Source: Pseudomonas sp. BP8 (GTDB taxonomy: Bacteria; Pseudomonadota; Gammaproteobacteria; Pseudomonadales; Pseudomonadaceae). From it: 64,000 nt of DNA. Position numbers and translations under genes: made by a program. The DNA is taken from the NCBI RefSeq assembly GCF_017875955.1, contig NZ_JAGINK010000001.1:4618501-4682500 (forward strand). The letters run 5' to 3'. Positions 9,372 to 18,749 of this stretch are shown here, one piece after another. Position 1 is the stretch's first letter. Every line of letters begins with the position of its first letter. The notes under the pieces were generated by a model. It did no database searches. It was not told the origin of the DNA and saw only the letters and a list, made by a program, of their open reading frames with translations.

Positions 9372-9393
9372 ACAGGCCGCATAAGCGGCCTGT
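9372..9393. terminator. Terminator between patatin gene and ppiD
   Basis: ACAGGCCGC / GCGGCCTGT, a 9-bp stem with a four-base loop, followed by TTTATT on the plus strand. It lies in the convergent gap and may serve both genes, better for the plus strand. Confidence 0.65.
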
Positions 9394-9412
9394 TTTATTA
9401 TCCAAGCTCAAC

Positions 9413-11284
9413 TCAGTAACGAGTGATCTCGGCAGTGGCTTCCAGCTGCTTGCGGTAAGCCGCGAAGTCCTGCTGGCCAGCACGCGAGGCGAGGTAGCGA
9501 CGAATCTGCTGCTTCTCCTCGTCAGTGGCCGCAGCGCCTTCGTTGACGCCTTTGAGCTGCACCAGCACCAGGCTGCCATCGGCCAGAACCACACTGCCGA
9601 ATTCCGGCTTGTCCTTGCTCTCTGGCTTGGCCAGGCGGAACACCGCCTGCAGTTCGACCGGCTCGATGCCTTCCTGGTTACGGGTGACCGCTTCCTGGAC
9701 CTTCCAGCTCTGGCCATCGTGGCTGGCATCCGGCTTGATCGAACCGTCACGCAGGCCAGCAATCAGCTTGTCCGCCTTGGCTTTGAGTTCGGCAGTCGCC
9801 TTGTCTTTGGCCAGGTGCTCGCTGATGCGTTGTGCCACCGCTTCCAGCGGCAGTTGCTCCGGCTTGCGGTGCTCCTTGGCACGCAGGACGATCACGGTTT
9901 CCGGATCGAGCTCGATGGCGTTGCTGTTCGAGCCTTCGTCGATCACTTCTTCGCTGAACGCGGCCTGGACTACCGAACGGTTGGCGGTGATGCCATCGCC
10001 ACCTTCGCGACCGAACGGCGCCGAGGTCTGCACTTTCAAGCCCAGGTCCTGCGCCGGCTGGACCAGATCGGACGCTTCGAACGCAGCATCTTCGAGTTGC
10101 TTGGTCACTTCGACAAAGCGCTGCTCGACCTGCTGGGTTTTCAGCTCGCGGGTGAGCTTGTCTTTCAGGCTGGCAAAGCTCGGCACTTCAGGTGCCTCGA
10201 CGCCCAGCAGCTTGATCAGGTGATAGCCGAACTCGGTGCGTACCGGCTGCGAAACCTGGTCCTTGTTCAGCGCGTACAGGGCGTCCTCAAAGGCTGGGTC
10301 ATAGACGCCAGGGCCGGCAAAGCCGAGGTCACCGCCGGTGTTGGCCGAACCCGGATCCTGGGAGAATTCCTTCGCCAGCGTGGCGAAGTCCTCACCCTTG
10401 TTCAGGCGTTGCTGGATCTCTTCGATGCGCGCCTTGGCTTGAGCATCAGTGACCTTGTCGTTGACATCGATGAGGATGTGCGCGGCATGGCGCTGCTCGG
10501 CCAGGTTGGCGATTTCTTTCTCGTACAGCGCCTTGAGCGCGTCGTCGTCGACCTTGACCTGATCAAAGAATGCCGACTTCTTCAGCTCGATGTAGTCGAT
10601 GACCACCTGATCCGGTGTCATGAACTCCTTGGCGTGCTGGTCATAGTGCGCCTTGACCTCTTCGTCGCTGACTTTTACTGCAGCCGGGTTGGCCTTGAAG
10701 GTCAGCGAAGCGAAATCGCGGGTCTGCTTCTCCAGGCGAGCGAAGGCGTCGACCTGCTTGTCGGTGACAAAGCTGCTACCGGCAAGGCCGGTGCGCAGCT
10801 GGCCGATAAGCATCTCTTCGGCAAGCATGTCGCGGAACTGCAAGCGGCCATAGCCCATTTGGCGAATGACCTGGTCGAAACGGTTGGCGTCAAACTTGCC
10901 ATCGACCTGGAACTCCGGCGTCTGCAGGATCACTTGATCCAGTGCAGCTTCGGAGAACGCGAACTTGGCGTCTTCAGCACCCTGCAACAGCAGTTTGCGA
11001 TCGATCAGCCCCTTCAGCGCGGCTTCGCGCAGCATCTTCTCGTCGAGCAAGGCAGGATCGAAATCCTTGCCCAGCTGTTGCATCAGCTGGCGGCGCTGCA
11101 TGTCGACGGCTTGACTCAGCTCGTTCTGGCTGATGGTCTGGCCGTTTACCTTGGCGGCGTCCTGGCTATGGCTGGCGGCCTGAAAAATGGCCTCGAAGCC
11201 AGTCAACGCCATCAGTACGACGATAAGGCCGATGATGGTCTTGGCAATCCAACCCTGTGAATTGTCCCTGATATTCTGCAGCAT
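9413..11284 (-). CDS. ppiD: Periplasmic folding chaperone / peptidyl-prolyl isomerase PpiD
   Basis: A 623-residue inner-membrane protein with one N-terminal membrane anchor (residues 14-34, TIIGLIVVLMALTGFEAIF), a SurA-like N-terminal chaperone region, and a single parvulin domain near residues 265-360 (RHAAHILIDV, GGDLGFAGPGVYDPAFEDAL, FGYHLIKLL). PpiD acts at the SecYEG exit on emerging envelope proteins. It lies downstream of hupB in the conserved order clpX-lon-hupB-ppiD. Confidence 0.95.
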   Translation of the reverse strand: MLQNIRDNSQGWIAKTIIGLIVVLMALTGFEAIFQAASHSQDAAKVNGQTISQNELSQAVDMQRRQLMQQLGKDFDPALLDEKMLREAALKGLIDRKLLLQGAEDAKFAFSEAALDQVILQTPEFQVDGKFDANRFDQVIRQMGYGRLQFRDMLAEEMLIGQLRTGLAGSSFVTDKQVDAFARLEKQTRDFASLTFKANPAAVKVSDEEVKAHYDQHAKEFMTPDQVVIDYIELKKSAFFDQVKVDDDALKALYEKEIANLAEQRHAAHILIDVNDKVTDAQAKARIEEIQQRLNKGEDFATLAKEFSQDPGSANTGGDLGFAGPGVYDPAFEDALYALNKDQVSQPVRTEFGYHLIKLLGVEAPEVPSFASLKDKLTRELKTQQVEQRFVEVTKQLEDAAFEASDLVQPAQDLGLKVQTSAPFGREGGDGITANRSVVQAAFSEEVIDEGSNSNAIELDPETVIVLRAKEHRKPEQLPLEAVAQRISEHLAKDKATAELKAKADKLIAGLRDGSIKPDASHDGQSWKVQEAVTRNQEGIEPVELQAVFRLAKPESKDKPEFGSVVLADGSLVLVQLKGVNEGAAATDEEKQQIRRYLASRAGQQDFAAYRKQLEATAEITRY

Positions 11285-11353
11285 GCGTCCCCCAGAAACG
11301 GTTGTACCACTGCGTCGTCAACCGCGGAGCGTGGGTAGAGTCCTGATAGAAGA

Positions 11354-11377
11354 AAGGCGCATCCGAAGATGCGCCTT
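11354..11377 (-). terminator. hupB terminator with UUCG loop
   Basis: On the minus strand AAGGCGCATC-TTCG-GATGCGCCTT is followed by TCTTCT, about 90 bases after the hupB stop. The 10-bp stem closed by C(UUCG)G is a typical intrinsic terminator. Confidence 0.8.
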
Positions 11378-11464
11378 CTCGAAGCGAGCGTGTCGGGCGG
11401 CAACGTTTGCGCCGCCTGTCACGCGGTCGACCCTGGCATGGCCCGGGTCGGCTGAAGAGACGAC

Positions 11465-11737
11465 TTAGTTGACGGCGTCTTTCAGGCCTTTACCAGCTTT
11501 GAAGCCTGGAACCTTGGCAGCGGCGATCTTGATCGCGTTGCCAGTCTGTGGGTTACGGCCGGTGCGCTCAGCGCGCTCCTTGACGGAGAAAGTACCGAAG
11601 CCTACCAGTACCACGTCGTCGCCTTGCTTCAGGGCACCGGTCACGGATTCGATGACGGCGTCCAGCGCCTTACCGGCGGTGGCTTTGGAAATGTCAGCAG
11701 ATGCGGCGATAGCGTCAATCAGTTCCGACTTGTTCAC
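11465..11737 (-). CDS. hupB: DNA-binding protein HU-beta
   Basis: A 90-residue histone-like protein of the HU family with the signature GFGTFSVKERAERTGRNPQTG near residues 46-64, whose arm inserts into the DNA minor groove. It dimerises and compacts and bends DNA without sequence specificity. The start codon is GTG (MNKSELIDAIA); an AAGGGG ribosome binding site lies about eight bases upstream. It is located between lon and ppiD, as in other Pseudomonas, and ends at its own terminator. Confidence 0.97.
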   Translation of the reverse strand: MNKSELIDAIAASADISKATAGKALDAVIESVTGALKQGDDVVLVGFGTFSVKERAERTGRNPQTGNAIKIAAAKVPGFKAGKGLKDAVN

Positions 11738-11888
11738 TCGAAGTCCCCTTATCTCTATTTGAGTTTGTTTCTAAGTATGTAATGAATGCGTGTAAAACGA
11801 GCGCTGGGTGGCCTGTTGACACTGGCGTGCCGCTTTATAACAAGGGCCCGAAAAAACTGTCAAGGAAAGCCCCCCAGCGAGATACGTA

Positions 11889-14285
11889 TTAGTGCGTGCT
11901 GATTCTTTCCTTGGCATCGCTGTCGCGCTTTTCATCCTTCGCGACAATCTCCGGAGCCACATCTGGCAAGGGCTCCGGGGCGTATTGCAGCGCAATTTGG
12001 AGGACTTCGTCAATCCATTTGACCGGTTTGATCTGAAGATCCTGTTTGATATTTTCCGGAATCTCCTTCAAATCGCGAACATTCTCTTCCGGAATGATCA
12101 CCGTCTTGATCCCGCCACGGTGTGCCGCGAGCAGTTTTTCCTTCAAACCACCAATCGCCAGAACCTGCCCCCGCAGGGTGATTTCGCCGGTCATCGCAAC
12201 ATCTGCACGCACCGGGATCTGGGTCAGCGCCGAAACCAGCGCCGTGCACATGCCAATACCGGCACTCGGACCATCCTTCGGCGTGGCCCCTTCAGGCATG
12301 TGGATATGCACGTCACGCTTCTCGTGGAAATCGTTGGCAATCCCCAGGCTGCGCGCGCGGCTACGGACCACAGTCTGCGCGGCAGTGATCGACTCGACCA
12401 TGACATCACCGAGCGAACCGGTCTTGATCAACTGCCCCTTGCCGGGGATAACCACCGCTTCAATGGTCAGCAGTTCGCCGCCCACCTGCGTCCAGGCCAA
12501 CCCAGTCACCTGGCCGATCTGGTCCTGCTGCTCAGCCAGGCCATAGCGGAACTTGCGTACGCCGAGCAACTGCTCGAGCTGTTCGCCGGCCACTTTCACC
12601 TTGACCAGTTTCTGCCCGGTATGTTCCTTGACCACCTTGCGGCAGACCTTGGCAATCTGCCGCTCCAAGCCACGCACACCGGCTTCGCGGGTGTAATAGC
12701 GGATGATGTCGCGGATCGCGCTGACGTCGACCTCGAGCTCATCCTTTTTCAAACCGTTGGCCTTGACCTGCTTGGGTACCAGGTACTTGACCGCGATGTT
12801 GATCTTCTCGTCCTCGGTGTAACCCGGCAGGCGGATGACTTCCATACGGTCGAGCAGCGCCGGCGGAATGTTCATCGAGTTCGAGGTGCACAGGAACATC
12901 ACATCGGAAAGGTCGTAGTCGACTTCCAGGTAATGGTCGTTGAAGTTGTGGTTCTGCTCAGGGTCGAGCACTTCAAGCAGCGCCGACGCTGGGTCGCCAC
13001 GCATGTCGCTGCCCATCTTGTCGATTTCGTCGAGCAGGAACAGCGGGTTGCGTACACCAACCTTGGTCATCTTCTGGATCAGACGTCCAGGCATCGAGCC
13101 AATGTAGGTGCGGCGGTGACCACGGATCTCGGCTTCATCGCGTACGCCACCCAAGGCCATACGCACGAATTTACGGTTGGTGGCAGTAGCGATCGACTCG
13201 GCCAGCGAGGTTTTACCCACGCCAGGCGGGCCAACCAGGCACAGCACCGGACCACGGATCTTCTTCACGCGCTTCTGCACGGCGAGGTACTCAAGGATGC
13301 GCTCCTTGACCTCTTCCAGGCCATAGTGGTCGGCATCGAGGATTTCCTCGGCCTTGGCCAGATCAAGGCGCACCTTGCTCTGAGCCTTCCACGGCACCTG
13401 CACCAGCCAGTCGAGGTAGGTGCGCACCACGGTAGCCTCGGCAGACATCGGCGACATCTGCTTGAGCTTGTTCAGCTCGGCCTGGGCCTTGGTCAGGGCA
13501 TCCTTGGGCAGGCCAGCGGCGTCGATGCGCTTTTTCAGCTCTTCGACTTCGTTATGGCCCTCGTCACCGTCACCGAGCTCCTTCTGAATGGCCTTCATCT
13601 GCTCATTCAGGTAGTACTCGCGCTGGCTGCGCTCCATCTGCTTCTTGACCCGGCCACGGATGCGCTTCTCGACCTGCAGCAGGTCGATTTCGGCATCCAG
13701 CAGGGCCAATACGTGCTCGACGCGCGTCTGCAGGTCGACGATCTCGAGAATCTCTTGCTTCTGCTCGATCTTCAGCGCCATGTGCGCGGCCATGGTGTCG
13801 ACCAGGCGGCCTGGCTCTTCGATGCTGTTGAGCGAGGACAGCACTTCAGCGGGGACTTTCTTGCCCAACTGCACATACTGCTCGAACTGCGACAGCAAGC
13901 TGCGCACGAAGACCTCCGACTCGCGCTCTGGCGCGTCGGTTTCATCGATCAGGCTAACTTCGGCACGGACGTGCCCATCGACTTCGGTAAAGCGCTCGAC
14001 CGCACCACGCTGCTCGCCTTCGACCAGTACCTTGACGGTACCATCGGGCAGTTTCAGCAGCTGCAGGACGGTGGCAATGGTGCCGACGCGATACAGGGCG
14101 TCTTCGCCTGGGTCATCGTCGGCCGGGTTTTTCTGGGCGAGCAGAAGGATCTGCTTTTCGCCCGTCATCGCGGCCTCAAGGGCCTCGATGGATTTTTCGC
14201 GCCCCACAAACAGCGGGATGACCATGTGCGGATAAACGACGACATCGCGCAATGGCAAAAGAGGCAAGTCGAGGGTGGTCTTCAT
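11889..14285 (-). CDS. lon: ATP-dependent protease Lon
   Basis: A 798-residue AAA+ protease that degrades misfolded and regulatory proteins. The N-terminal substrate domain spans about 1-200 and a coiled coil follows. The AAA+ module has Walker A GPPGVGKTS near 354 and Walker B LFLLDEID near 418. The protease domain has the catalytic serine in PKDGPSAGIGM near 675 and a lysine about 43 residues later. The C-terminal tail is charged and variable. A heat-shock-type promoter lies just upstream (14346-14374). Confidence 0.98.
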   Translation of the reverse strand: MKTTLDLPLLPLRDVVVYPHMVIPLFVGREKSIEALEAAMTGEKQILLLAQKNPADDDPGEDALYRVGTIATVLQLLKLPDGTVKVLVEGEQRGAVERFTEVDGHVRAEVSLIDETDAPERESEVFVRSLLSQFEQYVQLGKKVPAEVLSSLNSIEEPGRLVDTMAAHMALKIEQKQEILEIVDLQTRVEHVLALLDAEIDLLQVEKRIRGRVKKQMERSQREYYLNEQMKAIQKELGDGDEGHNEVEELKKRIDAAGLPKDALTKAQAELNKLKQMSPMSAEATVVRTYLDWLVQVPWKAQSKVRLDLAKAEEILDADHYGLEEVKERILEYLAVQKRVKKIRGPVLCLVGPPGVGKTSLAESIATATNRKFVRMALGGVRDEAEIRGHRRTYIGSMPGRLIQKMTKVGVRNPLFLLDEIDKMGSDMRGDPASALLEVLDPEQNHNFNDHYLEVDYDLSDVMFLCTSNSMNIPPALLDRMEVIRLPGYTEDEKINIAVKYLVPKQVKANGLKKDELEVDVSAIRDIIRYYTREAGVRGLERQIAKVCRKVVKEHTGQKLVKVKVAGEQLEQLLGVRKFRYGLAEQQDQIGQVTGLAWTQVGGELLTIEAVVIPGKGQLIKTGSLGDVMVESITAAQTVVRSRARSLGIANDFHEKRDVHIHMPEGATPKDGPSAGIGMCTALVSALTQIPVRADVAMTGEITLRGQVLAIGGLKEKLLAAHRGGIKTVIIPEENVRDLKEIPENIKQDLQIKPVKWIDEVLQIALQYAPEPLPDVAPEIVAKDEKRDSDAKERISTH

Positions 14286-14345
14286 GATTTCGCCTCTACA
14301 GCGGCCTTTATGGCCGGAAACCGGTGGAAATTATGCTTGGACCTA

Positions 14346-14374
14346 ATGTGGGGGCAGCCCTGGCAAATTACAAG
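14346..14374 (-). promoter_or_regulatory. Candidate sigma-32 promoter of lon
   Basis: On the minus strand CTTGTAA (14374-14368), a 14-base spacer and CCCCACAT (14353-14346) match the heat-shock consensus CTTGAAA / CCCCATnT at most positions. Transcription would start about 50 bases upstream of the lon ATG. Heat induction of lon is established in other bacteria; this site is inferred by eye. Confidence 0.6.
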
Positions 14375-14392
14375 CGTTGAAGCAGGAAAAGC

Positions 14393-14421
14393 AGAAAGGG
14401 GCCCGTAGGCCCCTTTCTTTT
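14393..14421. terminator. Terminator after clpX
   Basis: AGAAAGGGGCC and GGCCCCTTTCT pair around a short GTA-containing loop, with T runs on both sides. It follows the clpX stop on the minus strand and separates clpX from lon. Confidence 0.75.
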
Positions 14422-14440
14422 TACACACCGTTAGCCCGAA

Positions 14441-15724
14441 TCAGGCGTCTGGTGCGGCTTTGGCTTGCGGCTCGCTGTTCTCGTAAATGAGCAGCGGCTG
14501 CGAAGTGCCTTCGATGACGCTCTCGTCGATCACCACCTTGCTGACTTCCTTCTGCGAAGGAATTTCGTACATGGTGTCGAGCAGCACGCCCTCGAGGATC
14601 GAACGCAGGCCACGGGCGCCGGTCTTGCGCTCCAGAGCCTTGCGTGCAACGGCCTTGAGCGCATCACTGCGGAACTCGAGGTCGACGCTTTCCATCTCGA
14701 ACAGCTTGGCATACTGCTTGGTCAGGGCGTTTTTCGGCTCGGTGAGGATCTGCATCAGAGCAGCCTCGTCGAGCTCGTCGAGGGTCGCCAGCACCGGCAG
14801 ACGGCCAACGAACTCCGGGATCAGACCGAACTTGACCAGATCGTCAGGCTCGACTTCACGCAGGGATTCACCGACCTTCTTGCCTTCTTCCTTGCTGCGC
14901 ACTTCAGCACTGAAGCCGATCCCGCCACGGGTGGAGCGGTTCTGGATGACCTTCTCGAGGCCAGAGAACGCGCCACCGCAGATGAACAGGATATTGCGGG
15001 TATCTACCTGCAGGAATTCCTGTTGCGGGTGCTTGCGGCCACCTTGCGGCGGCACAGAAGCCACGGTGCCTTCGATCAGCTTCAACAGTGCCTGCTGCAC
15101 GCCTTCGCCCGAAACGTCACGGGTGATCGACGGGTTGTCCGACTTGCGCGAAATCTTGTCGATCTCGTCGATGTAGACAATGCCCATCTGGGCCTTTTCC
15201 ACGTCGTAGTCGCACTTTTGCAGCAGTTTCTGAATGATGTTCTCGACGTCCTCACCGACATAACCGGCTTCGGTCAGGGTGGTGGCGTCGGCAATGGTGA
15301 ACGGAACGTTCAACAAGCGTGCAAGGGTTTCGGCGAGCAGGGTCTTGCCCGAGCCAGTTGGCCCGATCAGGAGGATGTTGCTCTTGCCGAGTTCGACTTC
15401 GTCGCCCTTCTTGTCACGCTGATTCAGGCGCTTGTAGTGGTTGTACACCGCTACCGAGAGCACCTTCTTCGCGCGTTCCTGACCGATGACGTACTGGTCC
15501 AGGATGCCGCTGATTTCTTTCGGCGAAGGCAATTTGTGCGCGTTGCTCTCGGCCTGGGCTTCCTGCACCTCCTCACGGATGATGTCGTTGCACAGGTCGA
15601 CGCACTCGTCGCAGATAAATACCGAGGGCCCGGCAATCAATTTGCGCACTTCGTGCTGGCTTTTGCCGCAGAAGGAGCAATAGAGCAATTTGCCGCTGTC
15701 CTCGCCGTTACGGGTGTCAGTCAT
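14441..15724 (-). CDS. clpX: ATP-dependent Clp protease ATP-binding subunit ClpX
   Basis: A 427-residue AAA+ unfoldase that feeds ClpP. The N-terminal zinc-binding domain has CSFC and CDEC (residues about 16-41), Walker A is GPTGSGKT near 118, the pore loop GYVGEDVE is near 153, and Walker B is VYIDEIDKI near 183. ATG at 15724 gives the normal length and the usual MTDTRNGEDSGKLLYC start; the upstream extension to 15769 lacks a ribosome binding site. It lies 108 bases after clpP. Confidence 0.98.
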   Translation of the reverse strand: MTDTRNGEDSGKLLYCSFCGKSQHEVRKLIAGPSVFICDECVDLCNDIIREEVQEAQAESNAHKLPSPKEISGILDQYVIGQERAKKVLSVAVYNHYKRLNQRDKKGDEVELGKSNILLIGPTGSGKTLLAETLARLLNVPFTIADATTLTEAGYVGEDVENIIQKLLQKCDYDVEKAQMGIVYIDEIDKISRKSDNPSITRDVSGEGVQQALLKLIEGTVASVPPQGGRKHPQQEFLQVDTRNILFICGGAFSGLEKVIQNRSTRGGIGFSAEVRSKEEGKKVGESLREVEPDDLVKFGLIPEFVGRLPVLATLDELDEAALMQILTEPKNALTKQYAKLFEMESVDLEFRSDALKAVARKALERKTGARGLRSILEGVLLDTMYEIPSQKEVSKVVIDESVIEGTSQPLLIYENSEPQAKAAPDA

Positions 15725-15832
15725 TCGATCGATCCAATCCGGTAGGCTTGAAACACAAGATGAAGGCAATTGCGGGCTTTTTCAAGTCCGCAGGTGGGCG
15801 CTTTCGGCACCCACCTGCTCTGGCCCCTGGGA

Positions 15833-16474
15833 TCAGGAGACCAGTTGCCGCTTGTCGTATACCGAGTCGATCAGGCCGTACTCGGCCGCGCGCTGGGCGC
15901 TCATGAAGTTGTCGCGCTCAGTATCACGCTGGATGGTCTCGAGGTCCTGGCCGGTATGATAGGCCAGCAACTCGTTCAGACGACCCTTGATGCTGAGGAT
16001 TTCCTGGGCGTGGATCTGGATGTCGGTAGCCTGACCCTGGAAGCCGCCGAGCGGCTGGTGGATCATGACGCGCGAGTTCGGCAGGCAGTGACGCTTGCCC
16101 TTGGCACCCGCGGTCAACAGGAAGGCGCCCATGCTGCAGGCCTGGCCGATGCAGATGGTCGAGACATCCGGCTTGATGAACTGCATGGTGTCGTAGATCG
16201 ACATGCCTGCAGTCACCGAACCGCCCGGTGAGTTGATGTAAAGATGGATATCCTTGTCCGGGTTTTCCGCCTCAAGGAACAGCATCTGCGCCACCACCAG
16301 GTTGGCCATGTAGTCTTCTACAGGACCTACCAGGAAGATCACTCGCTCCTTCAAAAGGCGCGAGTAGATGTCATAGGCGCGTTCGCCACGGGCGGACTGC
16401 TCGATAACCATCGGGACCAGGCCGCCTGCGGCTTGGATGTCAGAGCTCTGCTGAATATAAGAATTGCGGGACAT
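15833..16474 (-). CDS. clpP: ATP-dependent Clp protease proteolytic subunit ClpP
   Basis: A 213-residue serine protease that forms the tetradecameric chamber used by ClpX and ClpA. The catalytic serine is in GQACSMGAFLL, the histidine in RVMIHQPLGG and the aspartate in ERDNFM. The start at ATG 16474 gives the usual MSRNSYIQQ N-terminus, part of a short propeptide; an in-frame GTG nine bases upstream is possible but sits too close to the GGGAG sequence. It is between tig and clpX, the standard order. Confidence 0.97.
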   Translation of the reverse strand: MSRNSYIQQSSDIQAAGGLVPMVIEQSARGERAYDIYSRLLKERVIFLVGPVEDYMANLVVAQMLFLEAENPDKDIHLYINSPGGSVTAGMSIYDTMQFIKPDVSTICIGQACSMGAFLLTAGAKGKRHCLPNSRVMIHQPLGGFQGQATDIQIHAQEILSIKGRLNELLAYHTGQDLETIQRDTERDNFMSAQRAAEYGLIDSVYDKRQLVS

Positions 16475-16514
16475 GTCCTGCACTCACTCCCAAATAGTCA
16501 TGGCTTGAAATACG

Positions 16515-16542
16515 CACAAGCCAGCGCGAAGGCTGGCTTGTG
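16515..16542. terminator. Stem-loop after tig
   Basis: CACAAGCCAGC and GCTGGCTTGTG form a perfect 11-bp stem with a 6-base loop, 25 bases after the tig stop. There is no clear T run on the minus strand, so it may only attenuate transcription or protect the tig mRNA end, allowing readthrough into clpP. Confidence 0.55.
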
Positions 16543-16566
16543 GGGGTTTCCTACGAAAGCTGCAGA

Positions 16567-17880
16567 TTACTCAGCTTCGGCAGGAGCCTGTGCTGGTTTT
16601 ACTGCCTCTTCGTACGAGACCGACTTGTCGGTCACAGTCGCTTTCTGCAGGACAGTATCTACAACTTGCTCTTCCAGCACAACCGAACGCACTTCGTTCA
16701 GTTGCTGGTCGTTCTTGTAGTACCAAGTGATGACCTGTTCTGGTTCCTGGTAGGCGGAAGCCATTTCTTCGATCATCTCGCGAACCTTGCCTTCGTCAGG
16801 CTTGAGGTCGAACTGCTTGACCACTTCAGCAACGATCAGGCCCAGTACCACGCGACGCTTGGCTTGCTCTTCGAACAGCTCGGCCGGCAGTTGCTCTGGC
16901 TTGATGTTGCCACCGAACTGCTGAACGGCTTGAACGCGCAGACGGTTGACTTCGTTTTCCAGCAGCGCCTTAGGCACTTCGATCGGGTTGGCGGCCAGCA
17001 GACCGTCCATGACCTGGTTTTTCACCTTGGTCTTGATCGCCTGGCGCAGTTCGCGCTCCATGTTCTTGCGAACTTCGGTGCGGAAGCCTTCCAGAGTCGA
17101 TTCCTTGATGCCGAACTGAGCGAAGAACTCTTCGTTCAGCTCAGGCAGCTGAGGTGCCGAAACGCTGTTGACGGTGATGGTGAACTCAGCGGCTTTGCCA
17201 GCCAGGTCCAGGTTCTGGTAGTCCTCTGGGAAGGTCACGTTGACAACGCGCTCTTCGCCAGCCTTGGCGCCAACCAGGCCATCTTCGAAACCTGGGATCA
17301 TGCGGCCGGAGCCCAGCACCAGCTGGGTGCCTTTGGCCGAACCACCGGCGAACTCTTCGCCGTCAACCTTGCCAACGAAGTCGATGTTGACCTGGTCGTC
17401 GGTCTGCGCAGCGCGCTCGACGGTCTCGAAGCGGGTGTTCTGCTTGCGCAGGACTTCCAGCATGTTGTCCAGGTCGGCGTCAGCCACTTCAGCGCTCAGG
17501 CGCTCGACGTTGATCGAGTCGAAGCCGGCTACGGTGAACTCTGGGAACACTTCGAAGATAGCGACGAATTCCAGGTCCTTGCCTTTTTCGAAGGACTTAG
17601 GCTCAACGGCCGGAGCGCCAGCCGGGTTCAGCTTCTGCTCGACAACGGCTTCGTAGAAGGACGACTGGATCAGGTCGCCGAAGGCTTCCTGACGGGCGTC
17701 GGCTTCGTAGCGCTGACGGATGACGCTCATTGGCACCTTGCCAGGACGGAAGCCTGGGACCTTGGCGCGACGGGCAGTCTGCTGCAGACGCTTGGTGACT
17801 TCGGTCTCGACGCGCTCGGCCGGGACGGCGATGGTCATGCGGCGCTCGAGAGCGGAAGTGTTTTCAACCGAAACTTGCAT
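16567..17880 (-). CDS. tig: Trigger factor
   Basis: A 437-residue ribosome-associated chaperone and prolyl isomerase. The N-terminal ribosome-binding domain carries the signature in VPGFRPGKVPMSVIRQRY (about residues 40-57). The FKBP-type PPIase domain is around 150-250 (TDDQVNIDFVGKVDG) and a long helical C-terminal domain follows. The acidic, alanine-rich tail (KPAQAPAEAE) is usual in Pseudomonas. ATG at 17880 gives the standard MQVSVENTS start; the extension to 17961 is not supported. Confidence 0.98.
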   Translation of the reverse strand: MQVSVENTSALERRMTIAVPAERVETEVTKRLQQTARRAKVPGFRPGKVPMSVIRQRYEADARQEAFGDLIQSSFYEAVVEQKLNPAGAPAVEPKSFEKGKDLEFVAIFEVFPEFTVAGFDSINVERLSAEVADADLDNMLEVLRKQNTRFETVERAAQTDDQVNIDFVGKVDGEEFAGGSAKGTQLVLGSGRMIPGFEDGLVGAKAGEERVVNVTFPEDYQNLDLAGKAAEFTITVNSVSAPQLPELNEEFFAQFGIKESTLEGFRTEVRKNMERELRQAIKTKVKNQVMDGLLAANPIEVPKALLENEVNRLRVQAVQQFGGNIKPEQLPAELFEEQAKRRVVLGLIVAEVVKQFDLKPDEGKVREMIEEMASAYQEPEQVITWYYKNDQQLNEVRSVVLEEQVVDTVLQKATVTDKSVSYEEAVKPAQAPAEAE

Positions 17881-18120
17881 GGATATTCCTCGTTGCACAG
17901 ACGTTAGCCGGCGATAGCCCGACTCCAGAATCAAGGGCAAACATTCTAGTGACTCACGCACCAGAAGTCACCCCACTCGGGACGACGGGACGCTACGCCG
18001 ATCGAATTCATTCAAGGACCTGGGCGAATAGCCGCCAGGCCCCATCCGTTAAGGGCTGCACGCCACTACTCATAGCGCGCAGCGGAAAAACCTTGTCAAA
18101 CAACTGCAGTCAATCGATCG

Positions 18121-18426
18121 TCAGCCCTGGTCGGGATCGATCTCATTGAACCCGCAGTACTCTTCCCAGGCCATGCCCAGCGCCTCAGCGACCTCGCGGT
18201 GCACCTCCAGGCGCATCGCCTGTAGCTGCTCAGGGCTCTCTGCAATAAGTTGCAGGGCCAACTCCCAAGGCTCGATACCCTGCTCCTGCGCCGCATCCTC
18301 AAAGGCCCATTCAATCTGCTGAGCCTGCTCGCGGGCATCCAGCTCGCGGATTTCTTCGAGCGTCTGCGGATTGGCCTCGGCGAAGCGTTGCAGCGCCAGC
18401 GCCTGGCGAGCTTCTTTGGCAATCAT
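18121..18426 (-). CDS. Small acidic hypothetical protein (possibly DUF6388)
   Basis: A 101-residue, strongly acidic, helical protein (for example DAREQAQQIEWAFEDAAQEQG). I associate it with a small Pseudomonas family (DUF6388), from memory and unverified. ATG at 18426 follows AGAGGAG by six to seven bases; the longer frame to 18519 has no such site. It has no signal peptide or membrane segment and is a single gene near tig. The 240 bases between it and tig (17881-18120) show no gene. Confidence 0.7.
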   Translation of the reverse strand: MIAKEARQALALQRFAEANPQTLEEIRELDAREQAQQIEWAFEDAAQEQGIEPWELALQLIAESPEQLQAMRLEVHREVAEALGMAWEEYCGFNEIDPDQG

Positions 18427-18697
18427 CGGTAACTCCTCTGCCGGCCTGCCGGCCGGAATTTCAACCGGCTGAAATCTATCAGCTTTTATTAGGTTGTCAC
18501 TAGAGGGGGCGTCGTGCATGGCGCTATTGGCGGATACCCACGCACGGCAATGGGCAGCCGCACCACTGCCGCCAGCCTTGCGCCCCGCCCAACTCTTGAC
18601 TTGCGCCGAGGATCGGGACCAACTGCGCCAGCACCAGCCGGCCTTTTCCTACTAACCCATGGGAAAGCGCCCCTATCGCCACCATCTTATGACCCGC

Positions 18698-18725
18698 TTG
18701 AATGGAGAACCATTTTTGGTACACT
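18698..18725 (+). promoter_or_regulatory. Likely sigma-70 promoter of the toxin-antitoxin pair
   Basis: TTGAAT (18698-18703), a 16-base spacer and TACACT (18720-18725) resemble -35 and -10 boxes. A start near 18732 would exclude the ATG at 18702 and point to a later, non-ATG toxin start. Confidence 0.45.
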
Positions 18726-18749
18726 CCCGCGAGCGAACTATCTACACGA

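Noticed and set aside
9359..11260. 633-codon open frame opposite ppiD
   Set aside because: Shadow of ppiD codon usage; no family features or start signals.
11892..14408. 838-codon open frame on the plus strand opposite lon
   Set aside because: Antisense shadow of a G+C-rich gene; the protein is low-complexity, and lon on the other strand is certain.
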